Position numbers and translations under genes: made by a program. Below the pieces are notes generated by a model. The model ran no database searches. It saw nothing but the letters and a program-made list of their open reading frames with translations, and was not told the DNA's origin. From JAICKM01 sp038228295 (lineage in GTDB: Bacteria > Chloroflexota > Chloroflexia > QHBQ01 > JAICKM01), in contig JBBRPH010000021.1 of the NCBI GenBank assembly GCA_038228295.1, positions 1-64,000 on the forward strand: a stretch of 64,000 nucleotides of DNA, read 5' to 3'. How positions within the stretch are numbered: the first letter of the stretch is position 1; every line of letters starts with the position of its first letter. Below are positions 32,643-40,455 of the stretch, piece by piece.

Positions 32643-32911
32643 CGGGGCTGGGGATCTTCGATATCAAATTGCTCGATCACGGGGTTGCTCAACAGGCGTC
32701 GCGCCATTTCATCGGCTGCCGCACGCGCCCCCGCCGCATCGGGCGCGGCTAGATCCAAGTCAATTACCTTGCCGACGCGCACAGTCGCCACATCGCGATA
32801 GCCCAACTGCCGCAGGGCGTCGCGCACCGCCAGTCCCTGCGGGTCGTTAACCACCGGTTTCAACGTCACATGAACCCGCACGGTGAAGCGGGTCGCGGTT
32901 TGTTGTTCCAT
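32639..32911 (-). CDS. purS: Phosphoribosylformylglycinamidine synthase subunit PurS
   Basis: A 90-residue protein of the usual PurS size. RFTVRVHVTLKPVVNDPQGL, then VRDALRQLGYRDVATVRVGK and LLSNPVIEQFDIE, is the full PurS pattern (KP...D..G beta strand, VR.GK core, NPVIE.F end). It bridges PurQ and PurL and passes ammonia between them. Its last bases overlap the start of the PIG-V-like pseudogene (GTGA). A GGGGGAG stretch lies only 2 nt from the ATG, an unusually tight spacing. The intact PIG-V-like gene lies 65 bp upstream. Confidence 0.93.
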   Translation of the reverse strand: MEQQTATRFTVRVHVTLKPVVNDPQGLAVRDALRQLGYRDVATVRVGKVIDLDLAAPDAAGARAAADEMARRLLSNPVIEQFDIEDPQPR

Positions 32912-32976
32912 AACTCCCCCTATTACGTAATGCGTAATATGTCATGTGTTAATGTCGATTCAGAACGTAGAACCGA

Positions 32977-34227
32977 TCAAGCAACCCAGTGGCCGTGAAC
33001 AAAGACCATGACCCACACCAGCATTAGGCTGATCCAGAAGGTGATAATTAGCAAATGCACCAAACGTGGTAGCCGACCGGCCCATTGGGCTAACACTAGA
33101 AAGCAGGGGAACGCGACCAGCACGAAGCGCGTGGCGCTCATCAGCGGAAAGCTGTTATTCGTGTGACCCCAGACGGCCGCCAGGATTGTTGCGGCATAAA
33201 GGCCGTAACTAAGGCGGACACGCAACGCGGCGATGGTTAGTGCACTGAACAGTAGGGTCACGATCAGGTCGAATTTATTGATCGTAAACCCCTGTTCACT
33301 CACGAACTTGCCTACCGCAGCTGCAAGTGTGGCCCAGGGCCAACTGACGTGCTGTTCCGACAGCACAGTCTGTCCTTGCAGATAGCCCAATGGATCCCGC
33401 ACGATATTGGTAAGATAAACGAAAAAGGCTTCGGTGGTCAACGCCCCTGCGACTGCCAGCGCAGCGACGGGTAGTAGGTGCCGCTGTGCAAAAGGCGGCC
33501 GGCCGCGCCCCCAGTGCCGGAGGGTCGGTCGCCAGCCGCACAAGTATAGATATTCGACCGCTAGGGGCAGACCCAGGAAGGCACCCTGAATTTTGGTCAG
33601 CCCAGCTAGGGCCACCAAGCCCGCCGCCGGCAGCCAGCGGCCACTGCGGATAGTCCAGAATGCGCCCAGCACAAGAGCCAGGAATAACGACTCGGTAAAC
33701 GCCGCGTACAGAAAGAAGGCGGTGGGAAATAGAGCTAGGTAGCCCAACGTCCGCCCAGCCGTCAACGCGGCGGTATCCGTCTCGACTAACCGGTAGAGCA
33801 GGGTAAAAGCGACGAGCGCTGCCAGCGTGCCGGCCAAAAGCCCGGCGGCCGCCATGTTGCCCAGAGTAAGCAGACTGAGGAGCCGTATTACCAGGGGTAA
33901 TAGGGGGGAAAAGCGTGCGGTTCCGGTTTGGGGAGCGTAGCCGAGTGCGGCGATCTTTTCGTACCAGATCGCATCTTGCTGTTCCCACGGGGCAACTAGC
34001 CCGGTACCCTGCAAAGGATACTCAACATACGCATATTGGGCAGCTAGGTCAGGGGTGGGCAGAAGTAGGCCGATCAGCAGCACCCAACTACTTAAGAGCA
34101 ATCGGGTGCCGACCACAGCGACCAATGCCCACAAAAACGCCCGCCGCCATGCCGCCCATCCTGTGATAACCACCGTATCCGGCGACACCTTACCTGCTAG
34201 GGCTATATCAGGCTCCATTACGCACAT
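32977..34227 (-). CDS. PIG-V/Mannosyl_trans2-like membrane glycosyltransferase (intact paralogue)
   Basis: A 416-residue protein with about 9-10 helices. The loop PLQGTGLVAPWEQQDAIWYE followed by KIAALGY is the bacterial version of the PIG-V W-D-x-x-W-Y-x-x-I-A-x-x-G-Y motif; the Asp is expected to be catalytic. LALFPTAFFLYAAFTESLFL and AGLTKIQGAFLGLPL are further family marks. It probably transfers mannose or another hexose from a polyprenyl-phosphate. It overlaps the 3' end of purC by 20 nt (start at 34227; an ATG at 34218 is also possible), so it depends on purC translation. An internally deleted copy lies downstream of purS. Confidence 0.82.
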   Translation of the reverse strand: MCVMEPDIALAGKVSPDTVVITGWAAWRRAFLWALVAVVGTRLLLSSWVLLIGLLLPTPDLAAQYAYVEYPLQGTGLVAPWEQQDAIWYEKIAALGYAPQTGTARFSPLLPLVIRLLSLLTLGNMAAAGLLAGTLAALVAFTLLYRLVETDTAALTAGRTLGYLALFPTAFFLYAAFTESLFLALVLGAFWTIRSGRWLPAAGLVALAGLTKIQGAFLGLPLAVEYLYLCGWRPTLRHWGRGRPPFAQRHLLPVAALAVAGALTTEAFFVYLTNIVRDPLGYLQGQTVLSEQHVSWPWATLAAAVGKFVSEQGFTINKFDLIVTLLFSALTIAALRVRLSYGLYAATILAAVWGHTNNSFPLMSATRFVLVAFPCFLVLAQWAGRLPRLVHLLIITFWISLMLVWVMVFVHGHWVA

Positions 34228-35155
34228 TCTTGCGCGGGGGCAGCACGCCGCCCGTCAGGCGGGTGTACGCTTCGTGGTAGAGCGCGGCGGTGCGGGCGAT
34301 GACGGCGGGGGGTAGCGCCGGGGCAGGAGCCGTGCGGTCCCAGCCACTAGCGACCAGCCAATCACGCACATATTGCTTGTCGAAGCTAGGCTGAGGACCG
34401 CCGGGCGCATAGTGGGCTGCGTCCCAGAAGCGTGAGCTATCGGGAGTCAGCAGTTCATCAATCAGGATAATCTTATCATCGAGCCGGCCGAACTCCATTT
34501 TGGTGTCGGCGATAATGATCCCGCGCGTGTGCGCATAGGCAGCGGCCTCGCGGTAGATCGCCAAGCTGGCGGCACGTAACTGCTCGGCGGTGTCCTCGCC
34601 CACCAGCATGACTAGTCGGGTGAATGAAATCGGCTCATCATGACCGTGGTCGGCTTTGGTGGTCGGGGTGAAGATCGGCTCCGGCAACGGTGCGCTTTCG
34701 ACTAGGCCGGCCGGTAAGGCCACACCGCCGGCCGCCCGCCCGCCGCCGGCCTGGTATTCAGTCCAAGCCGAGCCGGCCAGGTAGCCACGCACCACACACT
34801 CGATGTCGATCCGCCGCGTGCGCCGCACCAGCATCGTGCGCCCGGCTAGTTTAGCCTTTTCGCCCACCGGCCAGTCGGCCGTATCAAACGGATAGGCGGC
34901 GGGATCGCTGCTGATCAGATGATTGGGCAATAAGTCGCGCGTGCGCGCAAACCAGAAAGCGGAAAGTTGCGTCAGCACCACGCCGCGCCCTGGTATACCG
35001 TCCGGCAGCATCACATCAAACGCCGAAAGGCGGTCGGTGGCGACCATCAGCAGCCGGTTGCCCAACTCGTAGGTGTCGCGCACCTTACCGCGACCAAATG
35101 ACGGCAAGGGGAAGTCAGTTTCGGTGACGGCCGGCAAGGCAGCGGGATTGTTCAC
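34208..35155 (-). CDS. purC: SAICAR synthetase PurC
   Basis: A 315-residue protein, long form. FGRGKVRDTYELGNRLLMVA, then TDRLSAFDV, IECVVRGYLAGSAWTEY, DTKMEFG and IDELLTPDSSRFW are diagnostic. It joins aspartate to CAIR with ATP to make SAICAR in purine synthesis. Its start overlaps the preceding small membrane protein gene by 4 nt, and its end overlaps a PIG-V-like glycosyltransferase gene by 20 nt. So a housekeeping gene is embedded in a membrane-protein transcript. Confidence 0.96.
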   Translation of the reverse strand: MNNPAALPAVTETDFPLPSFGRGKVRDTYELGNRLLMVATDRLSAFDVMLPDGIPGRGVVLTQLSAFWFARTRDLLPNHLISSDPAAYPFDTADWPVGEKAKLAGRTMLVRRTRRIDIECVVRGYLAGSAWTEYQAGGGRAAGGVALPAGLVESAPLPEPIFTPTTKADHGHDEPISFTRLVMLVGEDTAEQLRAASLAIYREAAAYAHTRGIIIADTKMEFGRLDDKIILIDELLTPDSSRFWDAAHYAPGGPQPSFDKQYVRDWLVASGWDRTAPAPALPPAVIARTAALYHEAYTRLTGGVLPPRKNVRNGA

Positions 35156-35469
35156 GCCTGCTCCTGCGGTTCAACCCCGCCCGCCCGGCGGATGCCGTCA
35201 GGGGTCAGCAGTTCAGCGGTAGCGGCATCCAACGCGGCGCGCTGTTGCAGCGCCAGGGTACGGGCGGCCCGCTTGCCCTGGCCGCGCAGACGCATCATGT
35301 AGACAAATAGCGGCATCAGCAACAGCCAGGCAGCCACTAACCACAGGCGCGCCCCATTGAAATCGGCCAGACTGTGCGCCAGCACGATCTGGGTCAACCC
35401 GCTACAGGCCAGCAGCAGACCCACGCCGGCCAACGCGATCAGCCGCTTCCGCAGCACTACATTAGGCAT
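35152..35469 (-). CDS. Small two-helix membrane protein, unknown
   Basis: About 105 residues from ATG 35469, where GGGAGAGG lies 9 nt upstream; another ATG at 35478 sits right at the ribosome site and a longer frame reaches 35550. Two membrane helices (RLIALAGVGLLLACSGLTQI and LWLVAAWLLLMPLFVYMM) are followed by a basic stretch and a helical tail. No family recognised. It overlaps the previous gene by 8 nt and purC by 4 nt. Confidence 0.7.
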   Translation of the reverse strand: MPNVVLRKRLIALAGVGLLLACSGLTQIVLAHSLADFNGARLWLVAAWLLLMPLFVYMMRLRGQGKRAARTLALQQRAALDAATAELLTPDGIRRAGGVEPQEQA

Positions 35470-35788
35470 GGTCTGCATCCTCTCCCGGCTGCACCTGCTC
35501 GGCGGTCTGTGCGGCGCGGGCATGATCAAACAGTTGTTCCAGCGCCGCATTCGGGCGCGCTAGTTCGCGGCTCCAGCGCCGCCGGCGCAGCTCAGCATAG
35601 ATACGGCCGTAGCGGATCGCCACTCCCAGGCTGATCACGGCGAGGGCCAAAAAAATCGCCGCGCCGAGCGTGGCCGTTTGTAAACCTAGCGCCAGCGACG
35701 ACACGATGCAAAAGGATGCGATCCCGACGGCGGCCTGGAAGATAAAGCGTGCGGTGCCCTCGCTGGGCAAATGATCCGGCACACTCAC
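35462..35788 (-). CDS. Small two-helix membrane protein, unknown
   Basis: About 108 residues, starting at a GTG that overlaps the mtaB stop (GTGA, 35785-35788). Two hydrophobic helices (about 16-40 and 43-60) precede an Arg-rich segment (YAELRRRRWSRELARPN) and an acidic tail. It could be a partner of the similar-sized membrane protein that follows with an 8-nt overlap. No family recognised. Confidence 0.65.
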   Translation of the reverse strand: MSVPDHLPSEGTARFIFQAAVGIASFCIVSSLALGLQTATLGAAIFLALAVISLGVAIRYGRIYAELRRRRWSRELARPNAALEQLFDHARAAQTAEQVQPGEDADHA

Positions 35789-37263
35789 CCGACCGGCTCC
35801 GCCCATAGCCCGGCGGCATCAAGCACCGTGACACGCGCAAGGGTGATGGTGTTGGGCGCAACAGGCCGGGTCGTCTGCACGCGCAAGTAGTTGTCGGTCA
35901 ACCCGCGCCCGCCCGCCGTGTCAGCAGTCTCCCACAGCACCGGCAGGATGCGGTCAAGCATCGCCGTGGCGAACGCGGCGTGCCCGGCGACGCCAATGGC
36001 GGTCAGCCGCTCCCAGCGCGCGTGGCGGGTGGGCGGGTCCACCTGGCCCGGCATCGTCAGCGCGGGCGTGCCGGGTCGTCCCGAATAGGGGAAGACATGG
36101 ACCCCCAGGAAGCCCAGACTCGCGACAAAGGCGCACGTGTCCGCGAACTCGGCTTCAGTTTCACCGGGGAAGCCGACGATCACATCGGTGGTGATGCCGA
36201 TGTCGGGCACCGCCGCGCGCACCTGAGCCACAATACGGGCGTACTCCGCTGTGTCGTAATCGCGCCGCATTCGCGCCAGCGTGGCATCACTGCCGCTTTG
36301 CAGCGGCAGGTGCAGGTGCCGGGCCAAGCGCCCGCCCACCTGGGCCTGCACGAACAGCGGTAATAGGGCCACCGCGTCGGTCGGCTCCAGCGAGGTCAGG
36401 CGCAGGCGCGGCACGGTCGTCTCGGCCAGCACACGGGTCACCAACGCCGGCAGGTCGGGCGCTTCGCTGGGGTCGGCGGCCGCACGTTTGCGTTGCCCGT
36501 GGTCGCTGCCATACTTGCCCATATGGGTGCCGGTCAACACGATCTCTTGGGCACCGCCGGCCAAGCGCGCCCGCACCCGCTCCAGCACGCCCGTTGTCGG
36601 CGTGCTGCGCGGCATCCCGCGCGTGAACGGGATGATGCAGAAGGTGCAAAAGTCGTTGCAGCCGTCTTCCACCTTGACCATCGCGCGTGTTCGCATCCCG
36701 GCGGCGGCATCCACCGCCCACAGGTCGGGGTCCGCGCCTTCGGCGGCCTGATCCCCGTCGGTCGTAGCCCAGTCAGGCAGCGGGCTGAGGCGTTCGGGCG
36801 GGACGAAGCCGGACACGCCGGCGCGGCCGCGCGTGCGGGCGCGCACTATGGCGGGCAAGCCGTCCAGCACCAGGCGCACCAGCTCCGCGCCCTGGCGCGG
36901 TGTGACGATCAGCCCAACTTCGGGCATTTCAGCCAGTGTGACCGCGCCGGACTCGGCATAGCAACCCGTTGCCACCACCAGCGCTGCCGGGTTCGCCCGT
37001 GCCACGCGCCGCAACCAAGCCCGTGATTTGCGGTCGGCCACCGCTGTGACACTGCACGTATTGACCACATAGACTTCGGCGGGCGCGCTGGGCGGCACCA
37101 GTTGGAAGCCTGCACTACGGAACGCGCCGATAGCCTGCTGCGTATCGCTCTGATTCACCTTGCAGCCTAATGTGACAAATGCCACGCGCGGCGGCCCGTC
37201 GTCTCCCGCCGAGGGCACAGGACGACGCGGCAACAGGGTCAAATTCGCTATCGGCACAGCCAT
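35785..37263 (-). CDS. mtaB: tRNA threonylcarbamoyladenosine methylthiotransferase, MtaB type
   Basis: A 492-residue MiaB-family radical-SAM enzyme. The N-terminal UPF0004 domain has three cluster Cys (LGCKVNQSD, NTCSVTAVADRKSR, VATGCYAES). The radical-SAM CxxxCxxC is VEDGCNDFCTFCIIPFTRG. HLHLPLQSGSD and DVIVGFPGET are further landmarks, and a short TRAM-like end completes it. The NTCSVT form and CNDFCTFC fit MtaB, which adds methylthio to t6A37, better than MiaB or RimO. It heads the unit mtaB, two small membrane proteins, purC and glycosyltransferase, all overlapping. Confidence 0.93.
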   Translation of the reverse strand: MAVPIANLTLLPRRPVPSAGDDGPPRVAFVTLGCKVNQSDTQQAIGAFRSAGFQLVPPSAPAEVYVVNTCSVTAVADRKSRAWLRRVARANPAALVVATGCYAESGAVTLAEMPEVGLIVTPRQGAELVRLVLDGLPAIVRARTRGRAGVSGFVPPERLSPLPDWATTDGDQAAEGADPDLWAVDAAAGMRTRAMVKVEDGCNDFCTFCIIPFTRGMPRSTPTTGVLERVRARLAGGAQEIVLTGTHMGKYGSDHGQRKRAAADPSEAPDLPALVTRVLAETTVPRLRLTSLEPTDAVALLPLFVQAQVGGRLARHLHLPLQSGSDATLARMRRDYDTAEYARIVAQVRAAVPDIGITTDVIVGFPGETEAEFADTCAFVASLGFLGVHVFPYSGRPGTPALTMPGQVDPPTRHARWERLTAIGVAGHAAFATAMLDRILPVLWETADTAGGRGLTDNYLRVQTTRPVAPNTITLARVTVLDAAGLWAEPVG

Positions 37264-37359
37264 TAGGTTTGCTCTCTTCTAAATGAATAGACACGCCTGT
37301 TTGATTATACGGATCAGGCACGGCCGGAGTCAAGCGCGGCCCAGGTCGCGCTCCAGACT

Positions 37360-37387
37360 AGGTGGCGTCCCAGGCGGCACGCCACCT
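37360..37387 (-). terminator. Hairpin at the 3' end of the subtilase gene
   Basis: Perfect 9-bp arms AGGTGGCGT / ACGCCACCT (37360-37368 with 37379-37387) with a 10-nt loop. They overlap the stop codon on the minus strand. No T-run follows, so termination efficiency is doubtful. Confidence 0.45.
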
Positions 37388-40007
37388 AACGGCCCGCGTT
37401 GTGCAAGCGGGCCAAATCCACGCCGAGTAACCCAAGCAACACATCATAAGGCGACGCATTCGCGGGGTGCAACTCAAAGCGATTGCGCTCGAAATATTGC
37501 ACGGTATAGGGCAGACCGTCGGTGGCCGAGACCTCGGTAAACTCCTCGCTGATCGGGTAGCCGAAGATTGGCAGCCCACCGTGAGCCTGCCAATAGGCCA
37601 GGAACGGCCCGGCCAGCCGATGGCCGGTCTGCGGGAAGTAGCGGTGCGACGCATCCGTGTTGCCGACCGCAGCGGCGGTGAAGATGCGGCCGGCCGTGAG
37701 GTCGCGGCCCAGCAGACCAAGCAACACGTCATAAGGCGGCGCATTCGCCGGATGCAACTCAAAGCGATTACGCTCGAAATACTGCACGGTATAGGGCAGA
37801 CTGTCGGTGGCCGAGACCTCGGTAAACTCCTCGCTGATCGGGTAGCCGAAGATCGGCAGTCCGCCGTGGACCTGCCAATAGGCCAGGAACGGCTCACGCA
37901 GAGTGTGAGCGACCGCCGTGAAGTAGGTCACGCCGGGTTGTCTCGGATCGGTGATCCCGGCAAAGGCCGCTATCGGATCGGTCGGTGGTGGGGCTAGGGT
38001 CGGCAGCACAGTGGGCATAGCCGGCGCGGGTGTGGCGGCCGGCGTGGCGGCACCGCCCGGCCCGAAATTGACCACGCGCACCGTGCCGGGCCGGCCATCC
38101 AGATCAAAAGACACCGGCGCCGGCACAGGGCTGCCGTCACGACTGCTCAGGCCCACGGTGTAGCTGCCGGCCGACAGGTTATCGAAGTGGTAGAAGCCGC
38201 TTACGTCGGCGTTACCGTACTGAAACGCACGCACGCCGTTGCCCACTTGCAGATAGACCTGCACAAACGGCAGCGCCGGCCCACTAATAGTACCTTCGAT
38301 CCGCGCCCCCGTCCCGGTATTCGGCGGCGGGGTGGGACCAGGCGTGGCGCCGGCCAAATCCACAGTTAGCGCCGTTGAAGCCAGAGCATTACTGCGCGCA
38401 CCCAACGCAAACAACGTGCCGGTGCCCGCGCCTAGCTCGTCGGGAATACGGATCGGTGCAGTGAAGCGCCCGTCGCCGTCGGCCTGCCCGCTGCCGAGTT
38501 CATGGTTCGCTCCTTCGGGTCCGGTCATCCGCAGGCCCACGGCTTCATCCGGCCCATAGCCGCGCCCGCTCAGGCTAAGAGTCGCGCCCGGTAAGCCGTG
38601 ATTCGGGGCAAGGGTTAGGCCGGCCGGTGCGGCGGTGGCGGTCGGCAGCACCGGAGGGGTTGTGGGAACTACGCCGGTGGCGGTCAGCGGCACAGGGGGG
38701 ATTGTGGGAGGTAAGCCGGTGACCGTCGGTAGGACAGTGGCTGTCGGGCGCACTGGTGTCACACTAGGCGCGACCGCCGCCAGCGCCCGGCGCAAGTTCA
38801 GCCGCCCCGCGCCATAGTGCGGGTCCCAGCCGGTGGGACCGAGGTCGTCACTGCTGTCTTGCAGAATACGTTGCACCTCATCGGCGCTCAGATTGGGCCG
38901 CACCGAGAGCAACAACGCCGCCGCACCGGCCACCAGCGGGGCCGCCGATGAGGTGCCGCTGGCCCACTCGTAGCCCAGGTGGTCGGCGCTCCAGCCGGTG
39001 CTGAGAATATCCACACCCGGCGCGGCTAGGTCTACAAAAGGGCCATACGACGAGAACACGGCGGCGTGATCGTCATGGTCGGTGGCGGCCACGGCAATTG
39101 CCTCGACGAAGCCGGCGGGGTAACGCGCAGTGCCGTCGGGTGTATTGCCCGCTGAGGCTACGACTACTACGTTGTGCAGGTGCGCGTAATGCACCGCCTC
39201 TTGCATCGAAGTCGCCGGGTATTCGACACCCGCGCTAACATTGATCACCCGTGCGCCGTGGTCTACCGCGAAATGGATGCCGCGTGCGAAGTCACCGACA
39301 TTGCCGCCGCCGTCGCGGTCCAAGATTTTGACCGGCATCACGCGCACGTTAGGAGCTACCCCCGCGACACCGAGGCCGTTGTTGAACAGCGCGGCGACCA
39401 GGCCGCTGGTGTAGGTGCCGTGGCCGTTATCATCGCTGGTGTCTGTCGTGTCGGCCACGAAGTTGTAGCCGGCCACCAACTGGCCGGCCAAATCGGGGTG
39501 GCCGGCGGCTACCCCGGTGTCAATCATGGCGACGATGATACTGCGGCTGCCTGTCGTATAGTCCCAGGCCGCCGGCGCGCTGATCTGCGGCAGGTACCAC
39601 TGGCGCGGGTAGAGCGTGTCGTTCGGTACAACCGCCGCCTGCAACCGCCTATCGGGTTCGGCGTAGGCCACGCCCGGCACGGCGGCCAATGCCCGCACCG
39701 CAGCGGCCACATTCAGCGTGCCCCGGCCGGCGCGCAACCGGTACAGCCCCGTGCCGTCAAGCGCTTCGCTGCGATCCAACCCCCACGCCGCGCGCGTTTG
39801 CGCTAACACCGCCGGCACGCTCCCGGCACACAGTTGCACCAACACGCCGGCTTGCGGAGTGCGAAGGATGGAGTACGGATTGATCGGCGCGGCGGATAGG
39901 CCGACGACGCGCGCATTACCGATCCCACCTGTGCAGGCTAACAAGATAAGAGACAGGATGAGTGCAGTTAGACCACGCGGGATCAGGTGGTGTGCTGTGT
40001 GTGCCAT
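37386..40007 (-). CDS. Lipoprotein subtilisin-like serine protease (S8) with C-terminal repeats
   Basis: About 873 residues from ATG 40007, which is preceded by GGAG and opens a lipoprotein signal peptide (LTALILSLILLACTG). A TATAAT at 40122-40117 rules out the longer start at 40115. An I9-like propeptide region leads to the S8 domain with the triad in order: IIVAMIDTGVAAGHPDL, DDNGHGTYTSGLV and ASGTSSAAPLVAGAAAL. A Thr/Pro-rich linker, an Ig-like domain, a carboxypeptidase-regulatory-like beta domain (GTISGPALPFVQVYLQ) and two near-identical repeats (LPIFGYPISEEFTEV, VQYFERNRFELHPAN) follow. A surface protease; the repeats may bind a cell-wall or surface ligand, which is inference. Confidence 0.9.
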   Translation of the reverse strand: MAHTAHHLIPRGLTALILSLILLACTGGIGNARVVGLSAAPINPYSILRTPQAGVLVQLCAGSVPAVLAQTRAAWGLDRSEALDGTGLYRLRAGRGTLNVAAAVRALAAVPGVAYAEPDRRLQAAVVPNDTLYPRQWYLPQISAPAAWDYTTGSRSIIVAMIDTGVAAGHPDLAGQLVAGYNFVADTTDTSDDNGHGTYTSGLVAALFNNGLGVAGVAPNVRVMPVKILDRDGGGNVGDFARGIHFAVDHGARVINVSAGVEYPATSMQEAVHYAHLHNVVVVASAGNTPDGTARYPAGFVEAIAVAATDHDDHAAVFSSYGPFVDLAAPGVDILSTGWSADHLGYEWASGTSSAAPLVAGAAALLLSVRPNLSADEVQRILQDSSDDLGPTGWDPHYGAGRLNLRRALAAVAPSVTPVRPTATVLPTVTGLPPTIPPVPLTATGVVPTTPPVLPTATAAPAGLTLAPNHGLPGATLSLSGRGYGPDEAVGLRMTGPEGANHELGSGQADGDGRFTAPIRIPDELGAGTGTLFALGARSNALASTALTVDLAGATPGPTPPPNTGTGARIEGTISGPALPFVQVYLQVGNGVRAFQYGNADVSGFYHFDNLSAGSYTVGLSSRDGSPVPAPVSFDLDGRPGTVRVVNFGPGGAATPAATPAPAMPTVLPTLAPPPTDPIAAFAGITDPRQPGVTYFTAVAHTLREPFLAYWQVHGGLPIFGYPISEEFTEVSATDSLPYTVQYFERNRFELHPANAPPYDVLLGLLGRDLTAGRIFTAAAVGNTDASHRYFPQTGHRLAGPFLAYWQAHGGLPIFGYPISEEFTEVSATDGLPYTVQYFERNRFELHPANASPYDVLLGLLGVDLARLHNAGR
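37412..37895. repeat. Direct duplication encoding the subtilase C-terminal repeats
   Basis: Segments 37412-37610 and 37697-37895 are offset by 285 bp (95 codons) and nearly identical in DNA. Each encodes the FLAYWQ-HGGLPIFGYP to LLGLLG unit, indicating recent duplication or gene conversion. Confidence 0.8.
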
Positions 40008-40116
40008 GTGCGGATGCTCCAACAGGACAAGGGCTGGGACGAAGCCGACCCGACCAACCGGGCGTAGGCTATGCGATGTGACCCGTGAAACGTGCAAAAC
40101 TACACTGCTTATCATT

Positions 40117-40122
40117 ATTATA
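40117..40122 (-). promoter_or_regulatory. -10 box (TATAAT) of the subtilase gene
   Basis: TGGTATAATAATG on the minus strand gives a leader of about 100 nt before the ATG at 40007. Confidence 0.5.
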
Positions 40123-40337
40123 CCAGAGTGACTACGATTCGTCGTAACGCGCCGGCTTAAAGCCGGGGATCAATCGTTCTCGCCATGTGGACCATAGCCA
40201 CACCTGCGCGCCTGACCCTTGTGTATGTAGCCCACACCCTATACAACGTATGGCCCCGCCGTTGGGTGCAACCCGCATGAGCGGCTGCGTAGCGGCAGTC
40301 GCCCATGCGGGTCGCTTCGTACTCTTGGCCCGGCAAG
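40123..40337. other. Divergent intergenic region between subtilase and CtpA-type genes
   Basis: No convincing gene. A near-palindrome CCGGCTTAAAGCCGG lies at about 40150-40164. Short frames on both strands show no family features. Confidence 0.4.
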
Positions 40338-40393
40338 TTGACTCCGCAGGTGACAGTGCCCTATACTTAGCCGACAGTGCCCTATACTTAGCC
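40338..40393 (+). promoter_or_regulatory. Promoter with tandemly duplicated -10 segment for the S41 protease gene
   Basis: TTGACT (40338-40343), an 18-bp spacer and TATACT (40362-40367) form a good vegetative promoter. The 21-bp segment 40352-40372, which contains the -10 box, is repeated exactly at 40373-40393, giving a second TATACT without a matching -35. Confidence 0.65.
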
Positions 40394-40455
40394 ATCTGTT
40401 GCTAATGGATCACACACCGGCCGGCTGCGGCGGCAAACTGGAGGGAATCGCGAGT

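Noticed and set aside
37412..37895. Direct repeats considered as a CRISPR or other repeat array
   Set aside because: They are two long in-frame copies encoding a protein repeat; no short repeat-spacer pattern exists here or elsewhere in the window.
40132..40395. An 87-codon minus-strand frame between subtilase and the S41 protease
   Set aside because: Its start lies in the tandem 21-bp promoter duplication (MAKYRALSAKYRALS) and the rest has no recognisable features.
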